NCBI RefSeq assembly: GCF_001939735.1
Contig: NZ_MJIL01000095.1
Span: 17,635 to 81,634 of the forward strand
Length of the DNA stretch: 64,000 nucleotides
DNA from: Photobacterium proteolyticum
GTDB taxonomy: Bacteria; Pseudomonadota; Gammaproteobacteria; Enterobacterales; Vibrionaceae
Reading direction: 5' to 3'
The notes below the pieces were generated by a model, which was not told the origin of the DNA, did not search any database, and saw only the letters and a list, made by a program, of their open reading frames with translations. Numbering within the stretch: position 1 is the first letter of the stretch; every line of letters begins with the position of its first letter. The position numbers and the translations under genes were made by a program. Positions 8,531 to 17,621 of the stretch are shown here, one piece after another.

Positions 8531-10381
8531 ATGACAAAGTTACCTCTAATTGTCGGTTTTGGCGGAATGAATGCGGCCGGACGTAGCTCCGGTTTTCATA
8601 GCTATAAGCGCATGATTGCTGATGTATTATCCGATGATGAGATGAAGACAACCTGGCAGGATCTTGCCTTCCGGATGGGCCTGTCGGACAGTGATGTGCT
8701 GGATGCTGAAATTACCGATGCCATTAAGGCTGGCACTCTGGTACGCCGTATCGATTCGTTCGACCCTGATAATTTGCTATATCAATATAAAGCGTCGCTA
8801 ACCAGTGAAAGCGATCAGATTTCATTCACCCTGCGTAAGTCTAAACTGCCAAATAAAATTCCGGAGAACTGGGTGGTTGAAGAGCAGGGGAGCAAGGTCA
8901 AGATCACTGTTAATGGTGAGTTAGGGGCTTTGCTTGAGGATCGCGTCTCATTTCCAGTGAGCAGCGGCGGTAATATCCCTGCAGGCTTTGATCCGGGCAA
9001 GCTCTACAACTCACGCTTTCACCCTCGCGGTCTAAAACTTACCGTTTATGGCGCTTCAGATGCCTTAAATTCAATGGGTATTAATTGGGAAGAAGTGCTG
9101 ACTCATATCGAACCTGACGAAGTGTCTGTTTATGCTGGTAGTGGATTGTCACAAGTCGATGACCAGTCTTTGGCGGGAATGCTTGCTGCTCCCTTGATTG
9201 GTGGCAGAGTTAGCTCGAAGATGATGGCGTTGTCGTTGGCTGAAATGCCTGCAGACTTCATTAATGGCTATGTCATCAACAGTGTGGGTACAACAGGTAC
9301 CAATATGGGGGCTTGTGCCACCTTCCTCTACAACCTTCGCCAGGGCATGTATGACATTCAGCATGGCAAATCGAAAGTTGTGATAGTGGGTAATGCCGAA
9401 GCTCCGGTTGTTGCCGAAGTAATGGAAGGGTTCCGTGTCATGGGCGCGTTGGCTGAAGATGATCAGTTGAAGGCACTGGATAATAGTGACAAGGTTGATA
9501 ATCGCCGTGCCTGTCGTCCGTTTTCTTCCAATGCGGGCTTCACTATGGCTGAATCGTCACAGTTTGTTGTTTTGATGGACGATGAGCTGGCATTAGAGCT
9601 TGGGGCGACAATTTATGGTTCTGTGGCTGACGTGTTCATTAATGCCGATGCCAATAAAAAATCGATTTCAGCACCGGGTGTTGGTAACTATGTCACAGTG
9701 GCGAAGGCGACTGCGCTGGCAAAGGCCATTCTAGGGGAAGACGGCGTTAAACAGACATATGTGCAGGCGCACGGAACAGGAACACCACAAAACCGTGTGA
9801 CTGAAAGCCATATCCTTAATGAAGTGGCTAAGACATTTGCTATCGATAATTGGCCTGTTACCGCAATCAAATCCTATGTCGGTCATTCCATGAGTGCTGC
9901 GGCAGGCGATCAGCTTATTGCTTCTTTGGGGGTGTGGCAGTATGGCTGGATCCCAGGGATCCAAACTATCGACCATATTGCTGATGATGTACATTCGTCA
10001 AATCTTAATATCCTGACTAACCATGCTTTTGCTGGTGAACAGGGAGAGGATTACAAGGGTGTTATCCTAAATGCCAAAGGGTTTGGTGGTAACAATGCAA
10101 CGGGCTTAGTACTGTCGCCGGCACAAACATTGTCAATGCTTGGCAACAAGTACGGTGATAAGGCTATGCTGGCTTACCATGATAAGAATATGCAAGTAAA
10201 ACACATTGCAGACAGCAATGACCAGGCGGCTTGTTCCGGTACTGAAAACATTCGTTACCAGTTTGGTGAGCGCGTAATGGATGAGTCATCGGTATCAATG
10301 ACACAAGAAAGCTTGAAGCTGTCAGAGTTTGATAAGGAAATTGTGCTGCCGCAAACAAACCCTTACGCTGATTACAGCTAG
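8531..10381 (+). CDS. fabY: FabY-like beta-ketoacyl-ACP synthase
   Basis: Large condensing enzyme (616 residues) of the thiolase fold. The Cys-His-His active site is readable: Cys262 in MGACATF, His414 in AHGTGTP and His452 in VGHSMSA. The length (about 200 longer than FabB/FabF) and the opening LPLIVGFGGMNAAGRSS match the FabY group, known in Pseudomonas aeruginosa to start fatty acid synthesis by condensing acetyl-CoA with malonyl-ACP. In Vibrionaceae, which also have FabH, a housekeeping or special role is open. There is no ACP, reductase or acyltransferase gene beside it, and its own terminator ends the transcript. The symbol rests on similarity recalled from the family. Confidence 0.78.
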   Translation: MTKLPLIVGFGGMNAAGRSSGFHSYKRMIADVLSDDEMKTTWQDLAFRMGLSDSDVLDAEITDAIKAGTLVRRIDSFDPDNLLYQYKASLTSESDQISFTLRKSKLPNKIPENWVVEEQGSKVKITVNGELGALLEDRVSFPVSSGGNIPAGFDPGKLYNSRFHPRGLKLTVYGASDALNSMGINWEEVLTHIEPDEVSVYAGSGLSQVDDQSLAGMLAAPLIGGRVSSKMMALSLAEMPADFINGYVINSVGTTGTNMGACATFLYNLRQGMYDIQHGKSKVVIVGNAEAPVVAEVMEGFRVMGALAEDDQLKALDNSDKVDNRRACRPFSSNAGFTMAESSQFVVLMDDELALELGATIYGSVADVFINADANKKSISAPGVGNYVTVAKATALAKAILGEDGVKQTYVQAHGTGTPQNRVTESHILNEVAKTFAIDNWPVTAIKSYVGHSMSAAAGDQLIASLGVWQYGWIPGIQTIDHIADDVHSSNLNILTNHAFAGEQGEDYKGVILNAKGFGGNNATGLVLSPAQTLSMLGNKYGDKAMLAYHDKNMQVKHIADSNDQAACSGTENIRYQFGERVMDESSVSMTQESLKLSEFDKEIVLPQTNPYADYS

Positions 10382-10394
10382 TTGAAGTATCATT

Positions 10395-10439
10395 AAAAGC
10401 GTGAAGCCGTTAGTAACTAATGGCTTCACGCTTTTTTTT
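10395..10439 (+). terminator. Intrinsic terminator
   Basis: Long stem AAAAGCGTGAAGCC/GGCTTCACGCTTTT, extended by inner TTAG/CTAA pairing, followed by a T8 tract. It terminates the fabY-like gene. Confidence 0.92.
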
Positions 10440-10536
10440 GGATTCAAGAAAATGCTTACTGATCCGTAAAGTGGGTATATAACTAATAGAATAATGATAA
10501 TCCGACTTGTGTTTAAGTGGGTTTGGGAGAGAGTTT

Positions 10537-11382
10537 TTGGCAAATATAATGCTGATCGCAAATCTAAATTGTGATCGTGTGCTGCAGCTGGATAAGCCGC
10601 TGGTAACGGGTGGGCGTCATCACTATCTCGATGATGGTCGTCGCCTGGGCGGTGGTGGGGCTAATACCGGGTTGGGGCTGGTATGGGCTGGCCACGATGT
10701 TGCCCTGGTTAGCCAGGTAGGTAAAGACGAAACAGCCGACTGGCTATTGGCCGAAGCGAGTCTGAGTGGTTTAAATTGTGCCTTGTTACACCGTAATGAT
10801 GTGGTAACGCCGGAGCTACTGCTTTTGATGACGCCAGATGGCGAACGGACAATTATCCGCCCGCAACGACCAAGGTTTGTGCTGGGAACACCGCCTCGTT
10901 TTGCCAACTGGGATGCACTTTATATTAATTCGTCGGCAGAAGGGTGTGAATTTTGGGCACAGGAAGCATTGGATCATTCATTGGTTATTGCACAGTTGGC
11001 AAAAGATGAACGCTTACGCCCGTGCCATGTATTAATCACATCTGAGTCCGATCTGGCTGGGCGAACAACGCTCCCATTGTGGCAATATGGCCGGAGTATT
11101 GCCGGAGAGGCTCTGCGCTATTTCGTTGTCACAGATGGTGAAAATGGAGCTAAGGCCTATACGGCAGATGAAACCTATTTTGTTCCTGCTCTGGATACGG
11201 ATGTGGTTGATACAACCGGAGCAGGCGATGCGTTTGCTTCAGGCTTGATCCATGCGTTGGTCAACAGGCACTCGATTATTGATGCTATGGCTGAAGGTGC
11301 AAGGTGGGCGTCATTTGCGGTGGGAACCCAAAGCTCTGTGCCGGGAGTGAAGTTGAAGCAGTATTTAAATCAATCGGTATAA
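10537..11382 (+). CDS. PfkB-family carbohydrate kinase
   Basis: Ribokinase-like sugar kinase of 281 residues. The N-terminal GGGGANTGLGL segment binds substrate. The C-terminal DTTGAGDAFASGL signature carries the catalytic Asp and the anion hole. It phosphorylates a sugar or nucleoside with ATP; the substrate is not clear. The frame is open from 10507. I chose the TTG at 10537 because GGGAGAGAG (10525-10533) is well spaced for it, while the ATG at 10549 (MLIANLNCD) is about 15 bases away. There are no transporter or isomerase neighbours to hint at the sugar. Confidence 0.83.
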   Translation: MANIMLIANLNCDRVLQLDKPLVTGGRHHYLDDGRRLGGGGANTGLGLVWAGHDVALVSQVGKDETADWLLAEASLSGLNCALLHRNDVVTPELLLLMTPDGERTIIRPQRPRFVLGTPPRFANWDALYINSSAEGCEFWAQEALDHSLVIAQLAKDERLRPCHVLITSESDLAGRTTLPLWQYGRSIAGEALRYFVVTDGENGAKAYTADETYFVPALDTDVVDTTGAGDAFASGLIHALVNRHSIIDAMAEGARWASFAVGTQSSVPGVKLKQYLNQSV

Positions 11383-11442
11383 GAATTTGATTATTCTTGC
11401 TGGTTAAGATCGCTTTTAACTTCGTTATGATAGTTAAAAGTG

Positions 11443-11479
11443 AAAAGCCCTGAAGATGTGTATCTTCAGGGCTTTTATT
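11443..11479. terminator. Bidirectional intrinsic terminator
   Basis: 15-bp perfect stem AAAAGCCCTGAAGAT/ATCTTCAGGGCTTTT with a 4-nt loop. It sits between the convergent sugar kinase and rhlE genes and carries T-runs on both strands. Confidence 0.9.
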
Positions 11480-11485
11480 TAGCCG

Positions 11486-12778
<1,293 letters not shown>

Positions 12779-12910
12779 TCGTTGTTCCTAAAGCAGACGG
12801 CTGAGCCTGACCAAAAATACGGTCGCCGATTATAGATGAATAATGCTTATCTGTGGGGACTAATTTTACGTGATTGGTTGAAAAATGTCCGATTTTTGCA
12901 TTAGGTCTGT

Positions 12911-15421
12911 TCAATTACTTTGCTGAAGCTTGTTATAGGACGTTGAAACACCAGATTTTCGTTCAGGTTTGTGTAAATAATAGCTGGCTTGCTCGATGTT
13001 CTTCTTCATCAAACGACTGAGATCTCGAATAACCTCAAGCTTTGGTGGGTTGCCGGTATTGGCAACAGCCACAATATAGGTTGCCATTGCCTTGAGCGAT
13101 GCAAGCCTATAATCCGTTGCAATTTGTCTGATGTTGTTGGCACTCAATGCGAGCTGCTGATAGCTATCGGAGCGATAATAGAGAGGCAGCGATTCATATT
13201 CACAGCTCATTGATGTAATAAAGTGCTGAAGTAATTGAAGGACTTTACGCTCGTTACCATCACATTGTTCAATAAGTTTTCGGTAGCTGATGAGTTCAGT
13301 GGCTGTCGAGCAAGCCACCGTTTGTTGATTTAGCTGCTCTTTAAATTGCCGAGAAAACTGTCTGAGTGTTTCCCGAAACTTAACGTCAAGTATCGGTTTG
13401 GAAAGAATGGTATCGGCACCAGCATCGAGAAACTCATTCTGGTTCTTCTTAAGGATGTCTGCGGTACAGGCAAAGATGATGGTATCTAGTTTAAGTTGCT
13501 GGCGAATAATTTTGGTTGCGGTCAACCCATCCATGGTTGGCATGTGATTGTCCATGAGAATTAGGTCGAAGTGTTCTTGCCGGAGCGTATCGATTGCCTG
13601 TGAGCCGTCCTTAGCTATTGTGACACGGTAACCTAAACGCTGGCAGAAAGACTGGGCAACCATTGCATTGATCTTATTATCTTCAACGATTAATACCTTT
13701 AGCTTCTCAGGCAATGGCTCAGAAGCTGGGGTACTGTCTGTAAGTGATTCGGCTTGTTCATTGCGCTGTGAATCAATGATATCGACGCGCATGCTAACTG
13801 TGAAAGTTGTTCCTTTGCCGAGCGTGCTTTCAACTCTGGCACTGCCGCTCATTAACCCGGTTAACTGTTTGACGATGGCGAGTCCGAGGCCAGTTCCGCC
13901 GTAGCAGCGCGTAGTGCTGGATTCTGCCTGAGTGAAGGGTTCAAAAATATGTTTCAGTCGCTCTTTTCTGATACCGATGCCAGAGTCTGAAATTGTCACA
14001 ACCAGCAAGGATTCTGAGCAGGAGCCGCATTTTTCGGTATGAATAGATAGGTCAATCCCGCCGCTTTCTGTGAATTTGACGGCGTTGCTTAAAATGTTGT
14101 AAATCACCTGCCGAATTCGGGATTTGTCACTGCGAAGCATTGTAGTCAACGGAAGCGTTGTGTTTAGATCAAATGCCAGATTTTTCTTATGACATATCGG
14201 CTTATAGGTCGCTTCAATGGGTTCGATGAGATCGGCAAGCTGGAAAGTATGGATTTCAAGCTCCAGCTTGTTTTGCTCGATTTTTGAAAAGTCGAGAATG
14301 TCGTTAAGAAGAGAAAGCAAATGCTGACCAGATTCCAGCAATATATTGAGTTGCCGTTGTTGCTCCGGTTGTTGCTCCGATTGTTGTGAAGTGGACATGA
14401 TTTGCGCCATGCCTAGCATACCATTGAGAGGTGTCCGTAATTCATGGCTCATCACAGCGAGAAATTGCGATTTGGCTTTGTTAGCGTTGTTGGCGTGCTG
14501 CGTGGCAACTTCAAGCTCTCTGGTGCGCGTTTTGACTTTGTTATCAAGCAGGGTGCGTTCTTGCTTTAATGATTGCAGTGAAGCATTGAGTCTGGAGGAC
14601 ATCTTATTGAATGTCTGGCTTAGGTGGCCAATATCATCATTTCCGGCTTCCGGTAATTTATCCCGGCAGATACCGTCACTGTTTGCGATTTTGTCCATGG
14701 CAGTTATACAGGCTGTGAGCCTTTTTTGAACCGCCGCCCTATACGTAATCAATAGCGTGAGGGTAATCGACAGCAGGCCAACCAGAAGGGCAAAAATAAT
14801 ATGGCGGCTGATCACAATACCATTCTGTATTGGCTGTGTGATGTCTGTCTTTACTTCCAAAATCCCTCGCAGGTCACCAATTTTCCATTGAGTGCCGGTG
14901 GGAACGGTAATCTGGTTATGGCAGTTCACACATGTCTGGTTGCTAAGCACATCGCTGACAGCCACACGAATATATGACTTTCCAGCAGAATGATATTCCT
15001 TGAAGTACGTACTTGTCGGATCCTTGGAGAGTGCCTCCCAGGCAGTTGTGCCGAACTCATCTAATTGTCTGTCTTTACGGTTTGGAAAAGGGTGAGGGCT
15101 ATAGAGCCTGATTTGGGTTCCTTTATCATGAAGCCTTCGGCTTATTTCTTGAACAAGAGTGGCTGGGAGCGGGATAACACCATTGTCCTGTTGAACATCA
15201 GTACCGACAGATAGCGTGGTGTGGGCCAGGATCTCGGATAGAACCGTTTTTGAGTATACGTCACGTAAAATTTTAAATTGGGTGACGGTGTGTTCTGAAG
15301 AGGCGACAGCCTGCCGAACCGTGTTGGCCGCTATGATTTGAGGAATATACGAGTAGAGAAAGCCAACTATCACCATGAAAACAACAACAATGGGAAAAAG
15401 CAGCTTCTGGAAAGTGTTCAC
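12911..15421 (-). CDS. Hybrid sensor histidine kinase with haem-motif DUF3365 sensor domain
   Basis: 836 residues. The order is a membrane span (about 8-30); a periplasmic domain (about 35-195) resembling DUF3365/Tll0287, with Cys164-Val-Asn-Cys167-His168, the c-type haem attachment motif; a second span (205-228); HAMP (about 230-285); a coiled coil; HisKA with His326 in SHELRTPLNG; HATPase_c with N (about 447), G1 (DSGIGI) and G2 (GGTGLGLAI) boxes; a receiver with Asp624 and Lys675; and a helical C-terminal domain (about 706-820) shaped like HPt, but with SANNI where a histidine motif would be expected. The start is GTG with AAGG upstream. A redox, NO or haem-linked cue is inferred from the CxxCH motif. 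No response regulator gene is adjacent. Confidence 0.87.
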   Translation of the reverse strand: MNTFQKLLFPIVVVFMVIVGFLYSYIPQIIAANTVRQAVASSEHTVTQFKILRDVYSKTVLSEILAHTTLSVGTDVQQDNGVIPLPATLVQEISRRLHDKGTQIRLYSPHPFPNRKDRQLDEFGTTAWEALSKDPTSTYFKEYHSAGKSYIRVAVSDVLSNQTCVNCHNQITVPTGTQWKIGDLRGILEVKTDITQPIQNGIVISRHIIFALLVGLLSITLTLLITYRAAVQKRLTACITAMDKIANSDGICRDKLPEAGNDDIGHLSQTFNKMSSRLNASLQSLKQERTLLDNKVKTRTRELEVATQHANNANKAKSQFLAVMSHELRTPLNGMLGMAQIMSTSQQSEQQPEQQRQLNILLESGQHLLSLLNDILDFSKIEQNKLELEIHTFQLADLIEPIEATYKPICHKKNLAFDLNTTLPLTTMLRSDKSRIRQVIYNILSNAVKFTESGGIDLSIHTEKCGSCSESLLVVTISDSGIGIRKERLKHIFEPFTQAESSTTRCYGGTGLGLAIVKQLTGLMSGSARVESTLGKGTTFTVSMRVDIIDSQRNEQAESLTDSTPASEPLPEKLKVLIVEDNKINAMVAQSFCQRLGYRVTIAKDGSQAIDTLRQEHFDLILMDNHMPTMDGLTATKIIRQQLKLDTIIFACTADILKKNQNEFLDAGADTILSKPILDVKFRETLRQFSRQFKEQLNQQTVACSTATELISYRKLIEQCDGNERKVLQLLQHFITSMSCEYESLPLYYRSDSYQQLALSANNIRQIATDYRLASLKAMATYIVAVANTGNPPKLEVIRDLSRLMKKNIEQASYYLHKPERKSGVSTSYNKLQQSN

Positions 15422-15867
15422 CTGCGCACCTTTCTATGAATAACGTATATATACGGCATAATTCATATTGATAACATTATAAACCTAGTCCAGTTGGAGG
15501 TACTTTTCCTGTGTTTAGATGAAATTTGCTCAATAAGTAGGACTATTTTGAGCATTTAATAAGAAATGGCTTATTAACTGATAATGAGAGTGTTTTTCAT
15601 TTTCTTGTGGCCGTTACAATAGCGATGCTCATAAATGGATGGGAAGAAATGACACCTTTCCATACCGATACTGTGTTGCTAGGTACAAATGGTCATGTAC
15701 GGGCAGCCTTTGTTGCGACAACCCGGGTCGCTGGATGTATCACTGCTATGTTATTGAGCATATGAAGACCGGATTAATGGGATATATCGAGGTTAGGTAA
15801 AAAGCAGGTAGATAATAAAAGAGAAAGGCCACCAGGGATGGCGGCCTTACTTTCGACGTTGCTTGTG
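15422..15867. other. Intergenic region upstream of hybrid kinase
   Basis: Most of this 446-base gap is unexplained. It is AT-rich near the kinase start, as expected for a promoter. A 38-codon plus-strand frame at 15649-15765 has GGGAAG only two bases before its ATG and no coding signature. The only firm element is the hairpin at 15812-15848. Confidence 0.5.
15812..15848 (-). terminator. Intrinsic terminator of the small two-CxxC gene
   Basis: 10-bp stem AAGGCCGCCA/TGGTGGCCTT (read on the minus strand, with one G-U pair), loop of four, followed by TCTCTTTTATT. It starts 20 bases after the stop codon at 15868. Confidence 0.8.
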
Positions 15868-16023
15868 CTATCGAGCGATAGCCCTAGAACCAATTTTTAC
15901 AAAGAAATGATTATTACATTCGACACATTTAAATTTCTGGTACTGTCTATGAGTAATTGTTTTTTCCAGAAAATTTCTCTTAATACGATAGACGTTTGTG
16001 CCTACTTTACAGTATTCGCACAT
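15868..16023 (-). CDS. 51-residue two-CxxC zinc-ribbon-like protein
   Basis: The minus strand encodes a 51-residue basic protein opening MCEYCKVGTNVY and ending GSRAIAR. It has exactly two CxxC pairs, Cys2-x2-Cys5 and Cys33-x2-Cys36, the classic layout of a small zinc ribbon, with basic and aromatic residues between them. TGAGG (16030-16034) lies 7 bases before the ATG, and an intrinsic terminator follows the stop. These three signals together support a real gene. I do not recognise a named family. A nucleic-acid-binding or ribosome-associated role is a guess. Confidence 0.72.
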   Translation of the reverse strand: MCEYCKVGTNVYRIKRNFLEKTITHRQYQKFKCVECNNHFFVKIGSRAIAR

Positions 16024-16400
16024 AATAAACCTCAGCCAATTGAGTGGGGCGAGTGTACAGACACTGTGCTACAACTGTCTGTGATACAGATCACTTATTG
16101 AATCTAATGAATACATCCAAATACATGAATTCTGTTAATTTGGTTGTTTATTTTTGAGTGTTGTATGTAACTTGTTCTAAGTTTGTCTGAGGTATTCCTG
16201 TGAGGTATGTCTCACGGGATTGGATTAGGATCGAATTCGTTCGGTCAATGTTGCTATCTAGCAGTGAATATTGAAGTTATTCGCAGCAAGCGATGAAAAG
16301 AGGGTACATACTGTATATACTATGCGGTCGGACAACTTATCAGCCAATGGGCTGCATTGGACAAAAATCAAGTTGTGGTAGTGTATTTTAAGGTAACAGC
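16024..16400. other. Intergenic region between small zinc-ribbon gene and yibL
   Basis: This 377-base divergent gap must hold promoters for both flanking genes. I could not fix -35/-10 pairs with confidence. No RNA gene or repeat was recognised. Confidence 0.45.
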
Positions 16401-16757
16401 ATGAATTTAAAGCAAGAGCTTCAGCAAATGAATAATCGTTTAGACAAGTTACGTCGTAAACTTGCTGGGGCACAAGAGCGTGGTGATAAGGCTATTGCTG
16501 GTCAGGCAACCCAAGAGATCGAGACGCTAACCAAAAAAATTAATAAAGTAAAATCACAGCAGAAGCGCCAAATGGGCAAGAAGGGTGCAGATGTAAAATC
16601 TCTGGCGTTTAACCGGGTGCTGACCAAAGCTGAACAGGCTGATATGGGTAAACTGAAGAAGTCTGTAAAAGGTCTGGTTGTGGTACACCCGATGACAGCG
16701 CTTGGTCGTGAAATGGGTATCAAGGAAGTAACCGGCTTTGCACCAAAAGCATTTTAA
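16401..16757 (+). CDS. yibL: YibL, ribosome-associated protein (DUF2810)
   Basis: 118 residues. The C-terminal half carries the hallmark QADMGKLKKSVKGLVVVHP stretch and a TALGREMG element near the end, essentially as in Escherichia coli YibL. The N-terminal half is a charged coiled coil (about 1-60). YibL co-sediments with ribosomes in E. coli, but its function is not settled. AAGGTAACAGC precedes the ATG. A strong terminator follows, so it is monocistronic. Confidence 0.93.
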   Translation: MNLKQELQQMNNRLDKLRRKLAGAQERGDKAIAGQATQEIETLTKKINKVKSQQKRQMGKKGADVKSLAFNRVLTKAEQADMGKLKKSVKGLVVVHPMTALGREMGIKEVTGFAPKAF

Positions 16758-16778
16758 TCACGTATTGTAGTTATTAAG

Positions 16779-16818
16779 ATCAGTGCCGGTAGCGTCGTGC
16801 TGCCGGCACTGATTTTTT
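16779..16818 (+). terminator. Intrinsic terminator after yibL
   Basis: 15-bp stem ATCAGTGCCGGTAGC/GCTGCCGGCACTGAT (one wobble) followed by TTTTT. Confidence 0.92.
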
Positions 16819-16861
16819 ATTGTCGTCTTTACTTTAGTTGTAATAAAAAAGGTACTGTTTA

Positions 16862-17440
16862 ATGAAGCTTGCCGTTCTGGATCAAACATTATTTGATCAT
16901 CTCTATCGAGATATCCGTGAATTCCGTACAACGTTTGACCTGGATATTGAAACCCCATCGACACTAAATGAGAAAATGGACACCCTGCATACGTCATTGG
17001 CTGTCGAGGAGTTGACTGAGCTGGCTGAAGCAGACTCCTTGGTTGAGCAGGCTGATGCGATAGTTGATTCTGTCTACGTGCTTATGGGACGTTTGGTTCA
17101 TCTTGGTGACAAGCAGGTTGAAGCCAATATCGGTATTAGCTATATCATCGACCTGTTACTTCAGGTTGCAGAGCGCCTGAACATTGATTTTGTCACTTGC
17201 TGGAATGAAGTACACTCCAGCAATATGAGTAAAGTGTGCCGTAACGAGCAAGAGTTTCGTGACACAGAATCTCATTACGCCAAGCAGGGTGTAGAGATTG
17301 TCGGTAGCCAAAAAGGCGACTTCATCATTGCGAAATGCGCAAAAGATGTTGATCTGGAAGGTAAAATCATCCGCCAGGGAAAAGTACTAAAGTCAGTTTA
17401 CTACCGTCCAGCCGATCTCGTTAAGCTGGTTACGCTGTAA
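16862..17440 (+). CDS. PRA-PH/MazG-like nucleotide pyrophosphohydrolase
   Basis: 192 residues, all-alpha NTP pyrophosphohydrolase superfamily. The metal-binding pattern EExxE followed by ExxD is visible in VEELTELAEADSLVEQADAIVD-like sequence near residues 49-69. Such proteins hydrolyse (deoxy)nucleoside triphosphates or phosphoribosyl-ATP to the monophosphate and pyrophosphate. The C-terminal 80 residues, with a KGDFIIAKC stretch, are an added domain that fits the longer PF01503-type proteins of gamma-proteobacteria. AAAAAGG precedes the ATG. The substrate is not known. A housecleaning NTPase role is the likeliest. Confidence 0.75.
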   Translation: MKLAVLDQTLFDHLYRDIREFRTTFDLDIETPSTLNEKMDTLHTSLAVEELTELAEADSLVEQADAIVDSVYVLMGRLVHLGDKQVEANIGISYIIDLLLQVAERLNIDFVTCWNEVHSSNMSKVCRNEQEFRDTESHYAKQGVEIVGSQKGDFIIAKCAKDVDLEGKIIRQGKVLKSVYYRPADLVKLVTL

Positions 17441-17454
17441 CGGTACTTCTTTTG

Positions 17455-17520
17455 AAATAACCGTGTCGCGCTGTGCTTTGATGCTGTCTTGAGTGTTCAA
17501 TTTCGCTAACACGGTTATTT
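17455..17520. repeat. 12-bp inverted repeat downstream of the pyrophosphohydrolase
   Basis: Perfect arms AAATAACCGTGT (17455-17466) and ACACGGTTATTT (17509-17520) are separated by 42 bases. They lie 15 bases after the stop of the upstream gene and about 100 before the MATE gene. The loop is long for a terminator. It could be an mRNA 3' structure or a leader element. Confidence 0.4.
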
Positions 17521-17621
17521 CTGTATTCATACTGATTTCTTCTCGTATCCTTTTCTTTCCTTTAGCTCAGTCTTCAAAGAACGTACACTATACGGCTTGA
17601 TTACCAATACCGTAGTGTGAC

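Noticed and set aside
15649..15765. 38-codon plus-strand frame in the long gap before the small zinc-ribbon gene
   Set aside because: The GGGAAG before its ATG is only two bases away, there is no family pattern, and nothing ends the transcript.
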